The translations under genes and the position numbers were made by a program. The notes under the pieces are model-generated. The model was not told the origin of the DNA. It worked only from the letters and a program-made list of their open reading frames with translations, and did no database searches. Below, one piece after another: positions 7,801-18,100 of a stretch of 64,000 bases of DNA; the first letter of the stretch is position 1; every line of letters begins with the position of its first letter. This DNA is from Bacteroidota bacterium (lineage in GTDB: Bacteria > Bacteroidota > Bacteroidia > UBA8524): positions 408,344 to 472,343 of the forward strand of contig WBUH01000001.1 of assembly GCA_008933805.1 (NCBI GenBank). The letters are read 5' to 3'.

Positions 7801-8984
7801 ACTTCGCCCGCCGTATTTCGCAGCCAATCCATTACTGGCGCACCGTACGAAGCCCACAAACCACTGAAAAAGTCGCCAATAGGGCGTACAAACTCTACCA
7901 GTTTATCCCACGCAGTAGTGGCCAGCGTGGTTAGGTAGGTTTTCAGTTGGTTAAGGGCTGCAAACAAGGGGGCGCAATCTCCATTGGCAAGTGCTGTTAT
8001 AATAGGTTGTACCGCTTGGTACATGGTGATAAATGCGGTGCGTAAAAAGGTTACCGCTTCGCCCACATTGGGGAATGTATTAAATATACTGCTGAGCGCA
8101 CCCGTAAGTTTTTCACGCAAAAAGCCAAAAATGCCCTTGTCGTTTATTTCGCGCAGCATTTGCACAAACTCAGGCGAGGCAACACTCTCGGCAATGCTCC
8201 ATGCTTGGTCGGCAAGCCAATCGCCTACGCCGCGTTGCACCACAGGTTCTTTTTCCTGTGTGGCGGGCGCAGCGTTGTTGGTTTCTCTTCTTGCTACTGC
8301 TCCTTGCTGCACCGTGTGCGTCAACTCGTGCGCAAGCAACGATTTTCCGTTGTTTGAATGCGGATTATACTCGCCTGAATTGAAATAAATGTCTTTACCT
8401 ACAGTAAATGCTCTTGCACCTAAACCTTTGTTAAAGTTTTGAGCATAAGAGCCGGTATGCACTTTTACATTACTGAAATCGGCTCCGATTTTTGAGCCCA
8501 TTTCACTGCTAATACTGCGCGGTAGGGGAGAGCCTCCGCCCCTTGTACTTTGGATGGATGACGATAGTTTTGAAGAGGCAAAACCTCCGTTGGGTAAGGC
8601 TGCACCTTTGGTTTGTATTTTCAGCTCTTCGGTGCCGGGTTGCTCATCTTTGGTAGCGACTGATGCTTTGCGCTGTATGGGTTCTTTCTCTTCTTCTTTG
8701 CGTTGTACTTCCTCTTCTTGTTCTTTCCTGCTAACTTTTTCTTCCTCTTCCTTGCGGTTTACTTTTTCTTCTTTTTCACAATCAGTGCATTTGCGGCTGA
8801 TGGCGGGCATCATGCTGATGGTGCTTGCCTTGGGGTTGCCGCACATGGGCATCCGCATCACCTTATCGGCAACGGCGTCCGCTTCTTTTTCTTCGCGGTC
8901 GTTTACACCGCCCACACGAAGTTTTGCCTGCAAACGGGTTGAAGGCTTTTCGGGCTTGGGGCTATATGCTAATGCGACTGACAT
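4848..8984 (-). CDS. DUF4157 (eCIS-core) giant protein with C-terminal nuclease-like domain; probable injection-system cargo
   Basis: A 1378-residue protein, last gene of the injection-system operon. The N-terminus carries the conserved segment LRVGGVNDREEKEADAVAD (22-40) and a CTDC motif (66-69), then a charged repeat region of RKEEEEKV-like units (about 70-106). The DUF4157 domain (about 150-230) contains the zinc-peptidase-like HELTH motif (His219, Glu220, His223). Residues about 260-1050 are long amphipathic helices rich in Trp (IWNWTQP, AAAWNWVKEKLG) with hydrophobic stretches that could insert into membranes. The last 190 residues contain RAHLLNGNLGG (His1190) followed by SNLVPMP, the spacing seen in DNA/RNA non-specific endonucleases. 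DUF4157 is known as the eCIS-core domain. A nuclease cargo carried by the particle is my inference. Confidence 0.85.
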   Translation of the reverse strand: MSVALAYSPKPEKPSTRLQAKLRVGGVNDREEKEADAVADKVMRMPMCGNPKASTISMMPAISRKCTDCEKEEKVNRKEEEEKVSRKEQEEEVQRKEEEKEPIQRKASVATKDEQPGTEELKIQTKGAALPNGGFASSKLSSSIQSTRGGGSPLPRSISSEMGSKIGADFSNVKVHTGSYAQNFNKGLGARAFTVGKDIYFNSGEYNPHSNNGKSLLAHELTHTVQQGAVARRETNNAAPATQEKEPVVQRGVGDWLADQAWSIAESVASPEFVQMLREINDKGIFGFLREKLTGALSSIFNTFPNVGEAVTFLRTAFITMYQAVQPIITALANGDCAPLFAALNQLKTYLTTLATTAWDKLVEFVRPIGDFFSGLWASYGAPVMDWLRNTAGEVWTWLQNLGTRIWNWTQPIRDYGAAAWNWVKEKLGIGTNEAGEANENGVVQWLGNKVGEVWTGIKDTLRPVIEPVQQVAQKVLDILPLRAITNLSETIQGWMANVNSMATAMGDNGAEVAAQQATLRDTILPAVIQTVDTFKTRLNEAGAWLSETVGGFATRIVSFIDGLSTNTWLSFASSLLSWLRDSVNNLTDWVQNTVINLFDSIGRGLQYLVSFIQPILNMLQRLVDTVTNLMGRLGDFVLGPLKLIPACIVNPIKTFVIEQILARIPLFQQLLQVRDAWTRLQTVAMTILYQVFVDGNIAGAIWTFFCEMCRILGIPPDLIVDLLRNASQAIMDILRNPVQFFLNLLEGLKQGFIRFFDNILTHLVGGVADWLFGQMEGMGITRPADLSFSSIFTFILQILGLSVDHIFELLARRIGPERAAQLRRALEVATGVWQFIRDVVERGPAAIWERISQFLDNLWSGVIDAVVSFISTRIIARATQWLLSLLDITGIMPVINSIIAIYNAIQSFVEYFVPMLRIVNSYFQMLGNIAQGNLGPAAEFLEGILARSIPIIIGFLANQFGFNRIGEHIRGAITNVRLRIDNAILRVIDGAIRVGGAILNGLRRGVAAVRDWWRARKEFREGGERHSLYFQGSGPGAQLILASEPQHIGGWITRRQNELQTAGQLDDAKRAALRTMRTLSEEMRAITNRASTDPNPRTAEQIMNDMADQIVIIGVSASAATHLVPRMAFSAGFNNTPARSSRNVRFLYRDHNNHEEGGEPNPSRNLTAAFAKLRPLGLASGSTRWVRAHLLNGNLGGKPTDSNLVPMPGSDNTSMESGFEEGMKRAYDADPKKVLWQDIDITPDTDPDFISAVTFKWGYMDWNASTSRWEKNNSSQGDYTVSNIGLPAPVGPGPLSISGLRSSGAINDLQIRAFSIQTTLFRNVAMGILMAPAGTPLANETDLLNFVNSNWATDTPGRRNNYRKNIQDAQAAGKIVY

Positions 8985-9002
8985 GATAGAGGAAGGTGTT
9001 TG

Positions 9003-10391
9003 CTACATAGTACGTCCGTATTTTTTATATTCTAACTTAATTCCGTTTAAAATATCTGCGTTGCGAATGATGGAGCCTCCGCGTCTCAGTGCCATTAATG
9101 AAGCGTACTGAATTACGTTCATTATTACTCCGCCGCTCATCTCGTATTTTGAGGCTATTTGCTTAAAATCAACGTTGTCATCAAATGTAACAATGTCTGA
9201 AAAGCCTTGTTTCCAAAGTTTATAGCGGTGTTCAGCATCGGGAATAGGGAAGTGGATAATGCTTTGAAATCGACGGGCAAAGGCTTCGTCGATATTGCTG
9301 CGCAGGTTGGTGGCCAAAATGGTTAATCCTGCATAATCTTCAAGCCGTTGCAACAAAAACGAAATCTCTTGATTGGCATATCGGTCGTGCGAGTCGTTTA
9401 TTTGGGTACGTTTGCCAAACAGCGAATCGGCTTCGTCAAAAAACAAAATCCATTGATTTTTCTCGGCTTCATCAAAAATACGCGCTAAGTTCTTAGCCGT
9501 TTCTCCAATGTATTTTGAGATAATTTTTGATAAGTCAATCCTATACACATCTAAGCCTGCCTGTTTACCCAAAACGGAAGCTGTAAGGGTTTTTCCTGTA
9601 CCGGGCGGGCCGTAAAACAAGGCTCTGAAACCGGGACGCAGATGTTTATTCATGCCCCAGTCTTCAACAAGAGTGTGGTTGTGTTGCACCCATGTTTGTA
9701 TGTACTCAACCCCTTCCATGGTATCTTGTTCAAGCACCAAATCATCCCATTCTAAAGGGGTATTAAGTAGCTTGGCAGGAAAATCAACTCCGTAACGGGG
9801 CTTGCTTTTAGTGCCTAGTGTAAAATACTCCAAATAGTTGTGTGTGATGGTGATAGGGAAGGAAGTGTAAGGCTCTGAAGGGTCAACACTATCGCTTTCT
9901 AATACACTGTTTGTCCAAAAAAAGTGCGATGGTCCAAAGTGTTTTACATAAGTAAACCTCGATTCAGCATCTTGTCCTGCGATAATAAATAAGAAGGTTT
10001 CAAAGGTGGGCAAAAAGCCGTTGGCGGTTTTGCCCTTTTTTCCGCCGAACTCTGAAAACACTTGCCCTGTGTTTTGGTTGGTAATCAAGAAAACATCCAG
10101 CAATTCAGGGCTTATGTGGGGAGCCATTGACAACGCCAATAAAAGACGTTCGCTAAATCCCAATTCAAAATCATTGACATAGCGTGAATATGGCGACCCA
10201 TTGTCTCCACTTAATTTGGGTGGCTCTACCTCATAAATGTTGGTAATGTCTCCCGCATCGCTTCCAAAGTTTAAACGTGCGCGTGTGTCCAATACCGCTG
10301 ATAGCCAACGCAATTCATTGGCTATTGTGTAGGCAATTGTGCCTGCGGGGGTGGTTTCTACCATGCTACTGTCAGTAATTCTTTGCTCCAT
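9003..10391 (-). CDS. AAA+ ATPase of the contractile injection system
   Basis: A 462-residue protein. The N-terminal part (about 1-210) is the winged, non-catalytic region common to eCIS ATPases. The AAA+ module follows, with Walker A GPPGTGKT at 261-268, Walker B ILFFDEAD with Asp319 and Glu320, a sensor region ILATNLRSNID and an arginine-finger-type segment EAFARRFQSIIHFPIPD. Every eCIS subtype carries one such ATPase (Afp15/Pvc15). It acts in the producing cell, probably in particle assembly or cargo loading, rather than in recycling a sheath as ClpV does. The start codon overlaps the end of the tape-measure-family gene by 34 nt and the DUF4157 gene follows after 18 nt. Confidence 0.93.
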   Translation of the reverse strand: MEQRITDSSMVETTPAGTIAYTIANELRWLSAVLDTRARLNFGSDAGDITNIYEVEPPKLSGDNGSPYSRYVNDFELGFSERLLLALSMAPHISPELLDVFLITNQNTGQVFSEFGGKKGKTANGFLPTFETFLFIIAGQDAESRFTYVKHFGPSHFFWTNSVLESDSVDPSEPYTSFPITITHNYLEYFTLGTKSKPRYGVDFPAKLLNTPLEWDDLVLEQDTMEGVEYIQTWVQHNHTLVEDWGMNKHLRPGFRALFYGPPGTGKTLTASVLGKQAGLDVYRIDLSKIISKYIGETAKNLARIFDEAEKNQWILFFDEADSLFGKRTQINDSHDRYANQEISFLLQRLEDYAGLTILATNLRSNIDEAFARRFQSIIHFPIPDAEHRYKLWKQGFSDIVTFDDNVDFKQIASKYEMSGGVIMNVIQYASLMALRRGGSIIRNADILNGIKLEYKKYGRTM

Positions 10392-11914
10392 TTTAGTTTA
10401 ATTACAGATATAGGCCAAGGTAGCGAACTCATTAAAACATCAATTGTTTTTCTTTCAACAGTAAGTTGCCAGGTGGCCGGGGCACTTTTCAGTATCCCTT
10501 CTCTTATCACAAAAGATTCAATCAACCCCTCTATTGATGTGTTTTTTAGTTTATCCCAGTTATTTCTTACGGCATTCCACAGTTCAGTTCTGATTTCATC
10601 CCACTTTTCGTCAATCTCGCCTTTTACTGATACAGTTTCAGCAGGGTGCATTCCGCAAAGTATTTTGGCAAGCACCAGTAGGCTTTCATCTTCGGGCAGT
10701 TGTTTATACACAAGGTAGTGCAGCAACAAAACCGCTTTGTGTTGTGCTGCAACATCCGTAAATACACCGTCAGTAAGGTAACCTGTAGTTTCAAACAACC
10801 TGCCCAAGTAGGGCCATATCAGTACCAAGCCCGAGTTCTGAACTCTTATGCCTTCGGTAAAAGTCTTGTTATTCGGTTTTGCATCTGCACTTACTTTATC
10901 CCCTTTAGTGGAGAGTGTTTTAGCTGCAGTCTTTTTGGGTGATGAGCCGTTTTTAGTAGGGGCAGCATCATTGCCGCCGTCTTTTGGTTCACCGTCATTC
11001 ACAGCTTGTTGGGCTGTTATGGTGCGAAGTAGCGAATAGGCAGCCGTTTGTAGTATCGTAACGTTTGTGCCTGATGTTTTTGCATCGATTGGGGTAACGG
11101 CTTCTTGCTGCAAAAACGTAATAGCATTTTGCTGTAAAATGGGGTGATGGTGTTGGGTTTGTTGTAACCAATACGACATAGCAGATGTAATTGTTTCTAA
11201 GGTTTGAGGTTGATTTTTTATGTGAGTAACCCATAGCGGGAAACACACCCAACTTATACACCAATATACATTTTTTGCTATGCCGGTAGTAACCAACTTA
11301 TTCACCAATTGTAACAGCTGTGTGGCATCTTCACCGCCAAGAACTGTGACAAGCCTTTTAAAGCTGTTTTGAGGTGTTAGCTCCACAAACCGCTGAAAAT
11401 ATAAGGGCTGTAACAGTAATTGTTTTACCTGTTTAGCCGCATCACTTTTTTGTTGTACGGTATTCTCCCATTGGTCAAACACATCTTGCAACAACCTTGT
11501 GTGGTTTTCATCGTTATACCACCACGGGAAGGTGCCGTTTTGCAAATAAAACAGCAGGGTTTCCCAACTGCTTTTGCCTGCATTGGCTTTTTGCACTGGC
11601 AAAACAGTGTTTGATGCATGGCTGTGTGAGGATGTGAGCCGCCGTGTTAGTTGCTTTTGCAACTGCTGTTTAAACTCGCTGATAAAACGGGATTTAAAAT
11701 CACTGATGTTTTTAAAATCAAGGGATAGCTCTAAGCGATCGATATACACTGTTTCATCGCCAGCATAGCTGTCAAGCAGGTCATTCAGCACACGCGGCAT
11801 CTCTGCCTGAAGCCATTGTTGAAGACTTTGGTTTACTGTGGTAGCCGCAGCCATATCACCCACTTGTATTTTGAGGGTTTGCTTGTTTATGATATGGTTG
11901 TTTTGAGTGGCCAT
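10358..11914 (-). CDS. Contractile injection system tape-measure-family protein (CIS_TMP)
   Basis: A 518-residue protein. Its N-terminus (HIINKQTLKIQVG... LQQWLQAEMPRVLNDLLDSYAG...VYIDRLELSLDF) and C-terminal segment (SGLVLIWPYLGRLFETTGYL ... AVLLLHYLVYKQ, then LLVLAKILCGM) match the family annotated as contractile injection system tape measure protein. The middle (about 315-350) is a low-complexity Lys/Gly/Ala/Thr linker. In eCIS loci this gene sits just before the AAA+ ATPase, as here. The family name implies control of tube length. At 518 residues it is short for a conventional helical tape measure, and a different role in assembly is possible. Confidence 0.8.
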   Translation of the reverse strand: MATQNNHIINKQTLKIQVGDMAAATTVNQSLQQWLQAEMPRVLNDLLDSYAGDETVYIDRLELSLDFKNISDFKSRFISEFKQQLQKQLTRRLTSSHSHASNTVLPVQKANAGKSSWETLLFYLQNGTFPWWYNDENHTRLLQDVFDQWENTVQQKSDAAKQVKQLLLQPLYFQRFVELTPQNSFKRLVTVLGGEDATQLLQLVNKLVTTGIAKNVYWCISWVCFPLWVTHIKNQPQTLETITSAMSYWLQQTQHHHPILQQNAITFLQQEAVTPIDAKTSGTNVTILQTAAYSLLRTITAQQAVNDGEPKDGGNDAAPTKNGSSPKKTAAKTLSTKGDKVSADAKPNNKTFTEGIRVQNSGLVLIWPYLGRLFETTGYLTDGVFTDVAAQHKAVLLLHYLVYKQLPEDESLLVLAKILCGMHPAETVSVKGEIDEKWDEIRTELWNAVRNNWDKLKNTSIEGLIESFVIREGILKSAPATWQLTVERKTIDVLMSSLPWPISVIKLKWSKELLTVAW

Positions 11915-11925
11915 TTACAGCATAC

Positions 11926-14900
11926 TTATTTCCCGAAAACAAAGTTTGCTTCAGCGATTACACCTTCATCACTGCTTATTTCTAAAGTTTTGCTTTGTGA
12001 ACCCATTCCGGCTACTGAAACTTCAATGGTTCTTGTGCCCGCTGCCAGTTTCATAGTATAGAATTGGCGGTATAATTGTGTGTTAATGCCGTCAATAGGG
12101 GCAATTACGCCATCCACTCTGAAAGTAAGTTCGGTGGGGGATGGTAATCTTGGGATACCGTTTGAGATGATATCAATAGTACCGCGTACTGCACCGTATT
12201 TTATTTCCTTCTTCTCTTCAACCCCAATAAAAATGGTAATGGTTGATTCGCTTACGGTTTCTCCTGTATTTTTATTAATAAAGGCATAGTTAAGGGTATC
12301 AATTAATACCAGTCTTTTTGCCTCTTTTATTTTCTCGGCATTTGGTTTGTACACCAGTATTTTGCTGTACTTATCGTCTTCGGGCAAGTATTCTTCTTCT
12401 TCAAAACTCACTCCTCCAAACTCACCTTGCGACGAGAAAGGTTCGTACTCATCAGGGTTGTACACGTTGTTAAGCAGTTGTATTCTCAACTCGGGGAACT
12501 CATTGTCCTTCTCGATAATTATACGAGTAACAGGGAATGCAATGGGGGTAACGTTGTAGTTGTCAACGTCAATATCTTTGCAAGGATCGCAATGGCATAC
12601 AGTTCCGGTCAGGTCGGCAAAAACCAGTCCTGCGTTGTCCGTTGCAAACTCTTCGTAATACCCTTTGTCTTGCAGTTGTGTGTATGCTTCAATCACCTGA
12701 AGGATAATAGGGTCAGGCTCGCCCTTAATAATCCCTTGCCAATCCGTTTTTTCGCCCTTTACCACATCCTCTTTAAACTCTTTTCCCTTAAAGTCTTTTC
12801 TATAGTTACCCTCTTTTTCGGGTTCTGCAAAAGCAACCAATACAAACGTTTGTCCACGGTAAACTCCTGCGGTATGTTCAAGGCCGGGGTTTTGCTTTAA
12901 TACAAGGCTCAGGTTAAACTCTTTCCTCAATGCCTCCAGCCTACGCTCCATGGTGTCGTTTATAGTGGCAATGGTTAGGTAAGGGTAAATGAGCATAAAG
13001 TTTAAGAACTCATCGGCAAAGTGCATCCCTACAACTATTGCCCTGTAAGCGTTTTTGGTTGAGTCGTTGCTGTTTTCGTCGTTTATCTTGTCAGCCAGTT
13101 GCTTCATTAAGTCAACCCATTTGTTAAGGGCACAGCGGTAAGCATCGCACCAGCGTTCAAAATCAAATTGTTCAAGGTCTCCGGGCATGGCTGCAATCAG
13201 TGATTTTATACATTCACGGATTGTCGAGATACGCTTGCTTATTTCTTCCTCATCACTTGTAGGCTGTTTGTCGCCTTTTTCAACTTTAAATTCAACAGCA
13301 CGTTTGGCATAATCGGCCCATTTGGAACTGGATGATGGTTTTGCTTCGGTCTCCACCTTAGTCTCAAAGCCGGCTTTATAATAATATCCCTCGTTGGCAG
13401 CTTCACTGGCTTGGGGGTTAGCGGTTTCTTTTTTAAGCTCCTCTTCTTTTTTCAGCTTATCAAAGTAGTCGCTTTCCTTTTTCATGGCATTGCCTATACC
13501 GCTTATATTTTCAAGGGTTTTTATGCCTTTTATAAGGTTGGTTAGCACAAACCGCATTTTATTGCGCCAAATGGCGTAATCCGTTTCAAGATCCGAGAAT
13601 ACACAACGTATTTTTTTAACGTCTCCACCTTCACCCACAAATAAAGTGATGGTTTTAAAATCAAGGTTAAACATGCGGGCAATTTTACCCAGCATGCTTC
13701 TGGCATCACTTTCATGCTGGCCTATATGGCCTTCAATGCGCAAAAAGGGATAGTCGTTGATGTTGTAATACAGCGGTGTTTCGTGAGGGCTTTTAGGATA
13801 ATCCTGCTCAGTGATGTGCTCTTGTGTGTGATAACTGGTTACATGTACCGGTAGTTTGCGGCAGGGTAAGCACAATTCTTCGTCCCAAACATCAGCCAAT
13901 GAAAAACCATAAGGGGTGGCGTTTTTAAGATTATAATATACAGGGATGGCCCGTAGCCCCAAGCGTGTGCTTTTTTCTTTTGAGGGGGTTATCAGTATTT
14001 CTTTTTCTTTGGTTAAACTGTCTAAGTCAGCATCAAAGCTGTATAACATAGCAATAATGCGTTTATACAGGGTGCTTACTTTTTCGTTTTGTTCTTTTTG
14101 CTCGTTGATGATGGGAGCACTAACAAAGTGCTGGCGCAGGGGAGATAACGGGCAAGATATTTCGCCCAGCATCAGGTGCATGGGGAATGATTTCTCGTTG
14201 GGTATGCACTGGTTGTTAAGGTGCGATGCGGCACAGCAAAACTCATTATAAGCCAATGTTAAGTCGAGCAGGAAGTCATAGAAATACTGCACGCCGAATT
14301 TGCCGAGCAAATATTTATCAATCAATTCCTGGTATTTGGATTCCCAATTGGCAAGGTCGTAATCCGTAATCGGGTTATTTGGAATGCTTTTTTGCAGCAG
14401 TAGATGAAATGCATCGTAGGCATTGTAACAGGCCTCCATTATGCCTTTTATCATCATCATTGAAACACTTAGGTATTCCCATATTACCTCTCCTGCATTG
14501 CCTGCTTTTTGAGCGTTTAACATGGCACGTAGCATAGGCAGCCGCTCCAAATCAAACTGCTTTAAAAAGATAGGCTCTTGTTTGTTAAGGGCTAAGTTGG
14601 GATTAACCGTGTTGTTTATTTCGGTTAAATGGGTTTTTGAAATAAGCAGCTTACGAACGGTAAAAATGCGTTCAATACCAATTTCGTCACAGCTTTTGCC
14701 CAAACACGATTTAAGGTCTTTGTCGTACTCCTCTAAATACAATACCACTACATAGTTTTGCCAATGGGCATCTGTAAGCAGGCTTAGCGGCGACACATTT
14801 GGTTCACTACTGTATGCACTTGTAAGCAGCTCAAGCATTGGATAAATTTGGTTGCCGGTTTGCACAAAATGCGGGTACGATGTGCCTTCGGGCAGGGCGT

Positions 14901-15159
14901 AGCTTCTGTAATACTCAAGGTTACAATCGCCCAGCGAAATCAAAAAACCTTCAGAGGTTACCCCCGTACCTTTTGAAATATGTATCCTGTTTTGCGCCTT
15001 TTGCATGGTAACTGCCAAACCGCAAACAATGCCCGTGCCTATCAGGTAGGTGCGTGTAATGCGGGTTTGCTCGTCCAAGTACGCCCGTACCGAGTTTAGT
15101 TGGTCGGCGGTAAGTACTTGGTTATTCTCAAAAACCGGGTATTTATTTATTGTGGCCAT
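11926..15159 (-). CDS. Large injection-system protein of unknown fold, at the position of fibre or baseplate-cage genes
   Basis: A 1077-residue protein encoded between the second baseplate protein (23 nt upstream) and the tape-measure-family gene (11 nt downstream). The N-terminus (NNQVLTADQLNSVRAYLDEQ ... GTGIVCGLAV) looks like a structural attachment domain seen in particle proteins. A Cys-containing motif LCLPCRKLP lies near 430. A charged, Lys/Glu-rich probable coiled coil covers about 560-650. A CHCDPC cluster lies at 855-860, and the last 100 residues are a beta-sandwich-like segment. In Afp/PVC-type clusters this slot holds the host-binding fibre gene. Baseplate-cage or spoke protein is an equally good guess. 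I do not recognise a named family. Confidence 0.72.
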   Translation of the reverse strand: MATINKYPVFENNQVLTADQLNSVRAYLDEQTRITRTYLIGTGIVCGLAVTMQKAQNRIHISKGTGVTSEGFLISLGDCNLEYYRSYALPEGTSYPHFVQTGNQIYPMLELLTSAYSSEPNVSPLSLLTDAHWQNYVVVLYLEEYDKDLKSCLGKSCDEIGIERIFTVRKLLISKTHLTEINNTVNPNLALNKQEPIFLKQFDLERLPMLRAMLNAQKAGNAGEVIWEYLSVSMMMIKGIMEACYNAYDAFHLLLQKSIPNNPITDYDLANWESKYQELIDKYLLGKFGVQYFYDFLLDLTLAYNEFCCAASHLNNQCIPNEKSFPMHLMLGEISCPLSPLRQHFVSAPIINEQKEQNEKVSTLYKRIIAMLYSFDADLDSLTKEKEILITPSKEKSTRLGLRAIPVYYNLKNATPYGFSLADVWDEELCLPCRKLPVHVTSYHTQEHITEQDYPKSPHETPLYYNINDYPFLRIEGHIGQHESDARSMLGKIARMFNLDFKTITLFVGEGGDVKKIRCVFSDLETDYAIWRNKMRFVLTNLIKGIKTLENISGIGNAMKKESDYFDKLKKEEELKKETANPQASEAANEGYYYKAGFETKVETEAKPSSSSKWADYAKRAVEFKVEKGDKQPTSDEEEISKRISTIRECIKSLIAAMPGDLEQFDFERWCDAYRCALNKWVDLMKQLADKINDENSNDSTKNAYRAIVVGMHFADEFLNFMLIYPYLTIATINDTMERRLEALRKEFNLSLVLKQNPGLEHTAGVYRGQTFVLVAFAEPEKEGNYRKDFKGKEFKEDVVKGEKTDWQGIIKGEPDPIILQVIEAYTQLQDKGYYEEFATDNAGLVFADLTGTVCHCDPCKDIDVDNYNVTPIAFPVTRIIIEKDNEFPELRIQLLNNVYNPDEYEPFSSQGEFGGVSFEEEEYLPEDDKYSKILVYKPNAEKIKEAKRLVLIDTLNYAFINKNTGETVSESTITIFIGVEEKKEIKYGAVRGTIDIISNGIPRLPSPTELTFRVDGVIAPIDGINTQLYRQFYTMKLAAGTRTIEVSVAGMGSQSKTLEISSDEGVIAEANFVFGK

Positions 15160-15182
15160 AACGCATTTTTTCTTTTATGGGT

Positions 15183-18100
15183 TTACATGGTACCAAGCAT
15201 GGTATTGTTTAGCACTATTGCGCCCTTAAAGGTGTCTGATCCGCTTTCGTCGCAGCTGTGTAGGCGGCCTTCGGGGTAAATGGTGCGTAGCTTTTCTATT
15301 ATTTCAATAAGGTGGGTTAATGCAGTTTTTAGTTTGTTTTTCAATGCGGCATCGTTGGGGTTGCCGCTATGGCGCAGGGTGTTTAGGGCTATCAGCCATT
15401 CTTTGTAGCGTAGTTCGTATTCTGCCATTTGCTCGGGGTTTATCCAGCAAATGTTCATGGCCAAGTGGGCAGGAGCCTCAATACGCATGGTTTTTTCCAT
15501 AAAACCGCGCAGGTAAATATTTCTGAAACGTTGAGGCCAGTAGGGCATGACCACACTCATTACAAAGCTGTAGGTATCGGCTATTTTGCATTCCTCACAA
15601 TCGGCATCGGTGTTTATACCCATCAGGGTATCATCAAACGCATCGGGTGGTGTTTTTTGGGTAGAGTAACGCGGGCGAAGCAAAACGTGTTCGGTTAGGT
15701 GCATTCCTTCGCGTTCCAGCAAAATGTCTTGTAAGGTTTTCACGCAGTCTTCCACAGCGGCAATGTCTCGTCCGCCACGTATGGTAAGCACTTTACCGCT
15801 TACTTTTTTAATATCAAAAACTAGATTGTATAGGATTGTGCCGCTTGCATTTGCTGAAATTTTTTCAGCAACTTTAATTTCGGTATTTCCTCCGCTGTGC
15901 TTTATGCCTGTGATGGTATAGGTGGTTTCTGCACCGCCGTTTTGGTTTTTAAATACAATAGAGGTGTTGTTGTATATGTTTTGTGTGAGGTTCTGTCCGG
16001 TTACTATCAGGCAGTTGCCTGTTTTGGTTAATGCGGCTGTATAGCTTTGCTCAAACGTAACAACCCCCAACGGCGAGGTAGCGCTAAGGGTTTTATTAAT
16101 GGTGATTTCTATAAAAGGCCCTTTTGATTTTGCGTTGGTTACTTTGTGTGTGCCGTTATTGGCTGCCGAAGCTGCAATGGTAACGCTTGCTTGGGGATAG
16201 TTTTCAATGGCTGCGGCTAACGGAGCGTTAAAATCTTTGGCGTAGCTCTTTCCTATGGCGCCGTTGTGGTCGTTTAGGATAAAGTAATAGTTGCTGCTAT
16301 ACGGCGGAGCATCGGGAGTGAAACCGTAGTTATCTTCATCCGATGCGAACCGGAGCAATTGCCAAAGTTTGTTTATCTTATTGTCTTCACCTTTTTGAAG
16401 TACAGTAGCCTGTGAATCTCCTTTAAGGGCTTCGCCGTGCAACTCGCCTGTCATTAGCAGGTTGGCGTTGGTAAAGGCAAACGGCTTTTTATATAATTTG
16501 TAACTGATAATGTATTGCGGAGGGTCGGTCACCATATCCGCACTCACGGTTGAAGTAATGTAAGCATTGATAGCAGGGGTAAGATTTTTGCGGTTAGCCC
16601 CCGGTTGGTGTAAAAACTCGTTGGTGCACAATAAAATGGCGTCGGCAATATCAGCCTCGGCCAAAGCAGTTGTATTATAATCTTTATAGCTGATAGCCAG
16701 CGGTTGCGTTTTTTCTAAATCTGCATACAGGGTGTAAATAAACTTACTTGCTTGTTTACTAATGCTGTAGTTGTTTCTAAAAATACCTGCGGCTACAACG
16801 CTTTCCAAGTTCTCAAGCAAGGCATCTGTATTGGCAAATGCACTTATGTTTTTAAGAGGAATATCAGTAGCGGTCTTACGTACGGTGTAGTTTAAACCGG
16901 CAATCTTAAATACATCGGGAGTAAAGAAGAGTGTATTGGGATGCCGAGCGTTAATGCCGGATAGCAACGAGGTGCGTTTTTCGTACCCGCTCACGTTTTG
17001 CTGGTTCCAAATCACAGCGTCGTGTGCATTGAAGGCTTTGCCTCTATTGGCACTTATCTCGGGGTATAAGTTTAAAAACTCCAACTTGTCCTTTATCAGT
17101 TCCATGCCTGCTTTTGGGCCATCTATGCTATATGCAAGCAGGGCATAGTCGGTAAATTGCTCACAAAAGCGAGCCAGCAAGTGGTCTAAGAATTTGTTTT
17201 TACGTTTCTCAAACTCGGCGGGAGTTTCCGCAGCATTTTGCAAACTTTCCTCAATGGTGGTTGGGTCGGCAATCAGATGCCCGTCGTTTGGGTGCGACGT
17301 TAGCGGGTGGGCTGTAAAGTAGGTTTTGTTAAATATGAGATTACCGTCCGTATCTGTTCCCTTATTCATTGAGAACAGCTCTTTTACGCCCGTTAATTGG
17401 TTCAGGTAACCTTCAAGCAATTGGTCAAAAAACAATAAAAAGCCTTTCAGCTGGTTTGCTTGTGCTTCCCGCTTTTTCAATGCTTCGGGGTCTGTCGGTG
17501 GGAATTTCAAGCCCGCCGTATTTACTCCGTAGGTAAGCGGTAAATCTTCGGCTACTGCGGTATAATCATCCGTTTCGCGCCACTTGCCTTTGGGAACGGG
17601 CATATCCAGCACTGGGTTGGGGTGTATGCGTGTGCGGTCGGTGGATTTCAATTCATCCAATACCGCAAACATTTCGTCTTCGTCATACCCAAACGGCAGA
17701 GTATCTTTATAAAAGGTAAGTTTTGATAACTCTTCTGATAATCTGGGGACGTATAATTGGTTGTAAGCCAGTTCTAAGCACCAACGTACTGATTTTTCGG
17801 TAACACTGCCATCGGCATTGTCTTGCGGTTTGTTGGCTATTTGCAGGTTGCGCACTGCAATCACCGGACGTTTTCCGTCCACCTTCACATCCATTATAAT
17901 GCGTATAATGTCTGATGCGTGGATGCACTTTGCCCGCTCAGTGGCACTTAATTCTTCAGGGTCTATAAAACCGTGTTCAAGGGCAGGGCCGTCAAAAATC
18001 TCGTCGCTGTTATACCCCTTTGCCTGCATTTCTTCCAGACTGTAGAAATACACTTGCGGCGAAAGGAACTGAGCCACATCGTGGTATATGGCGGCGGCAA

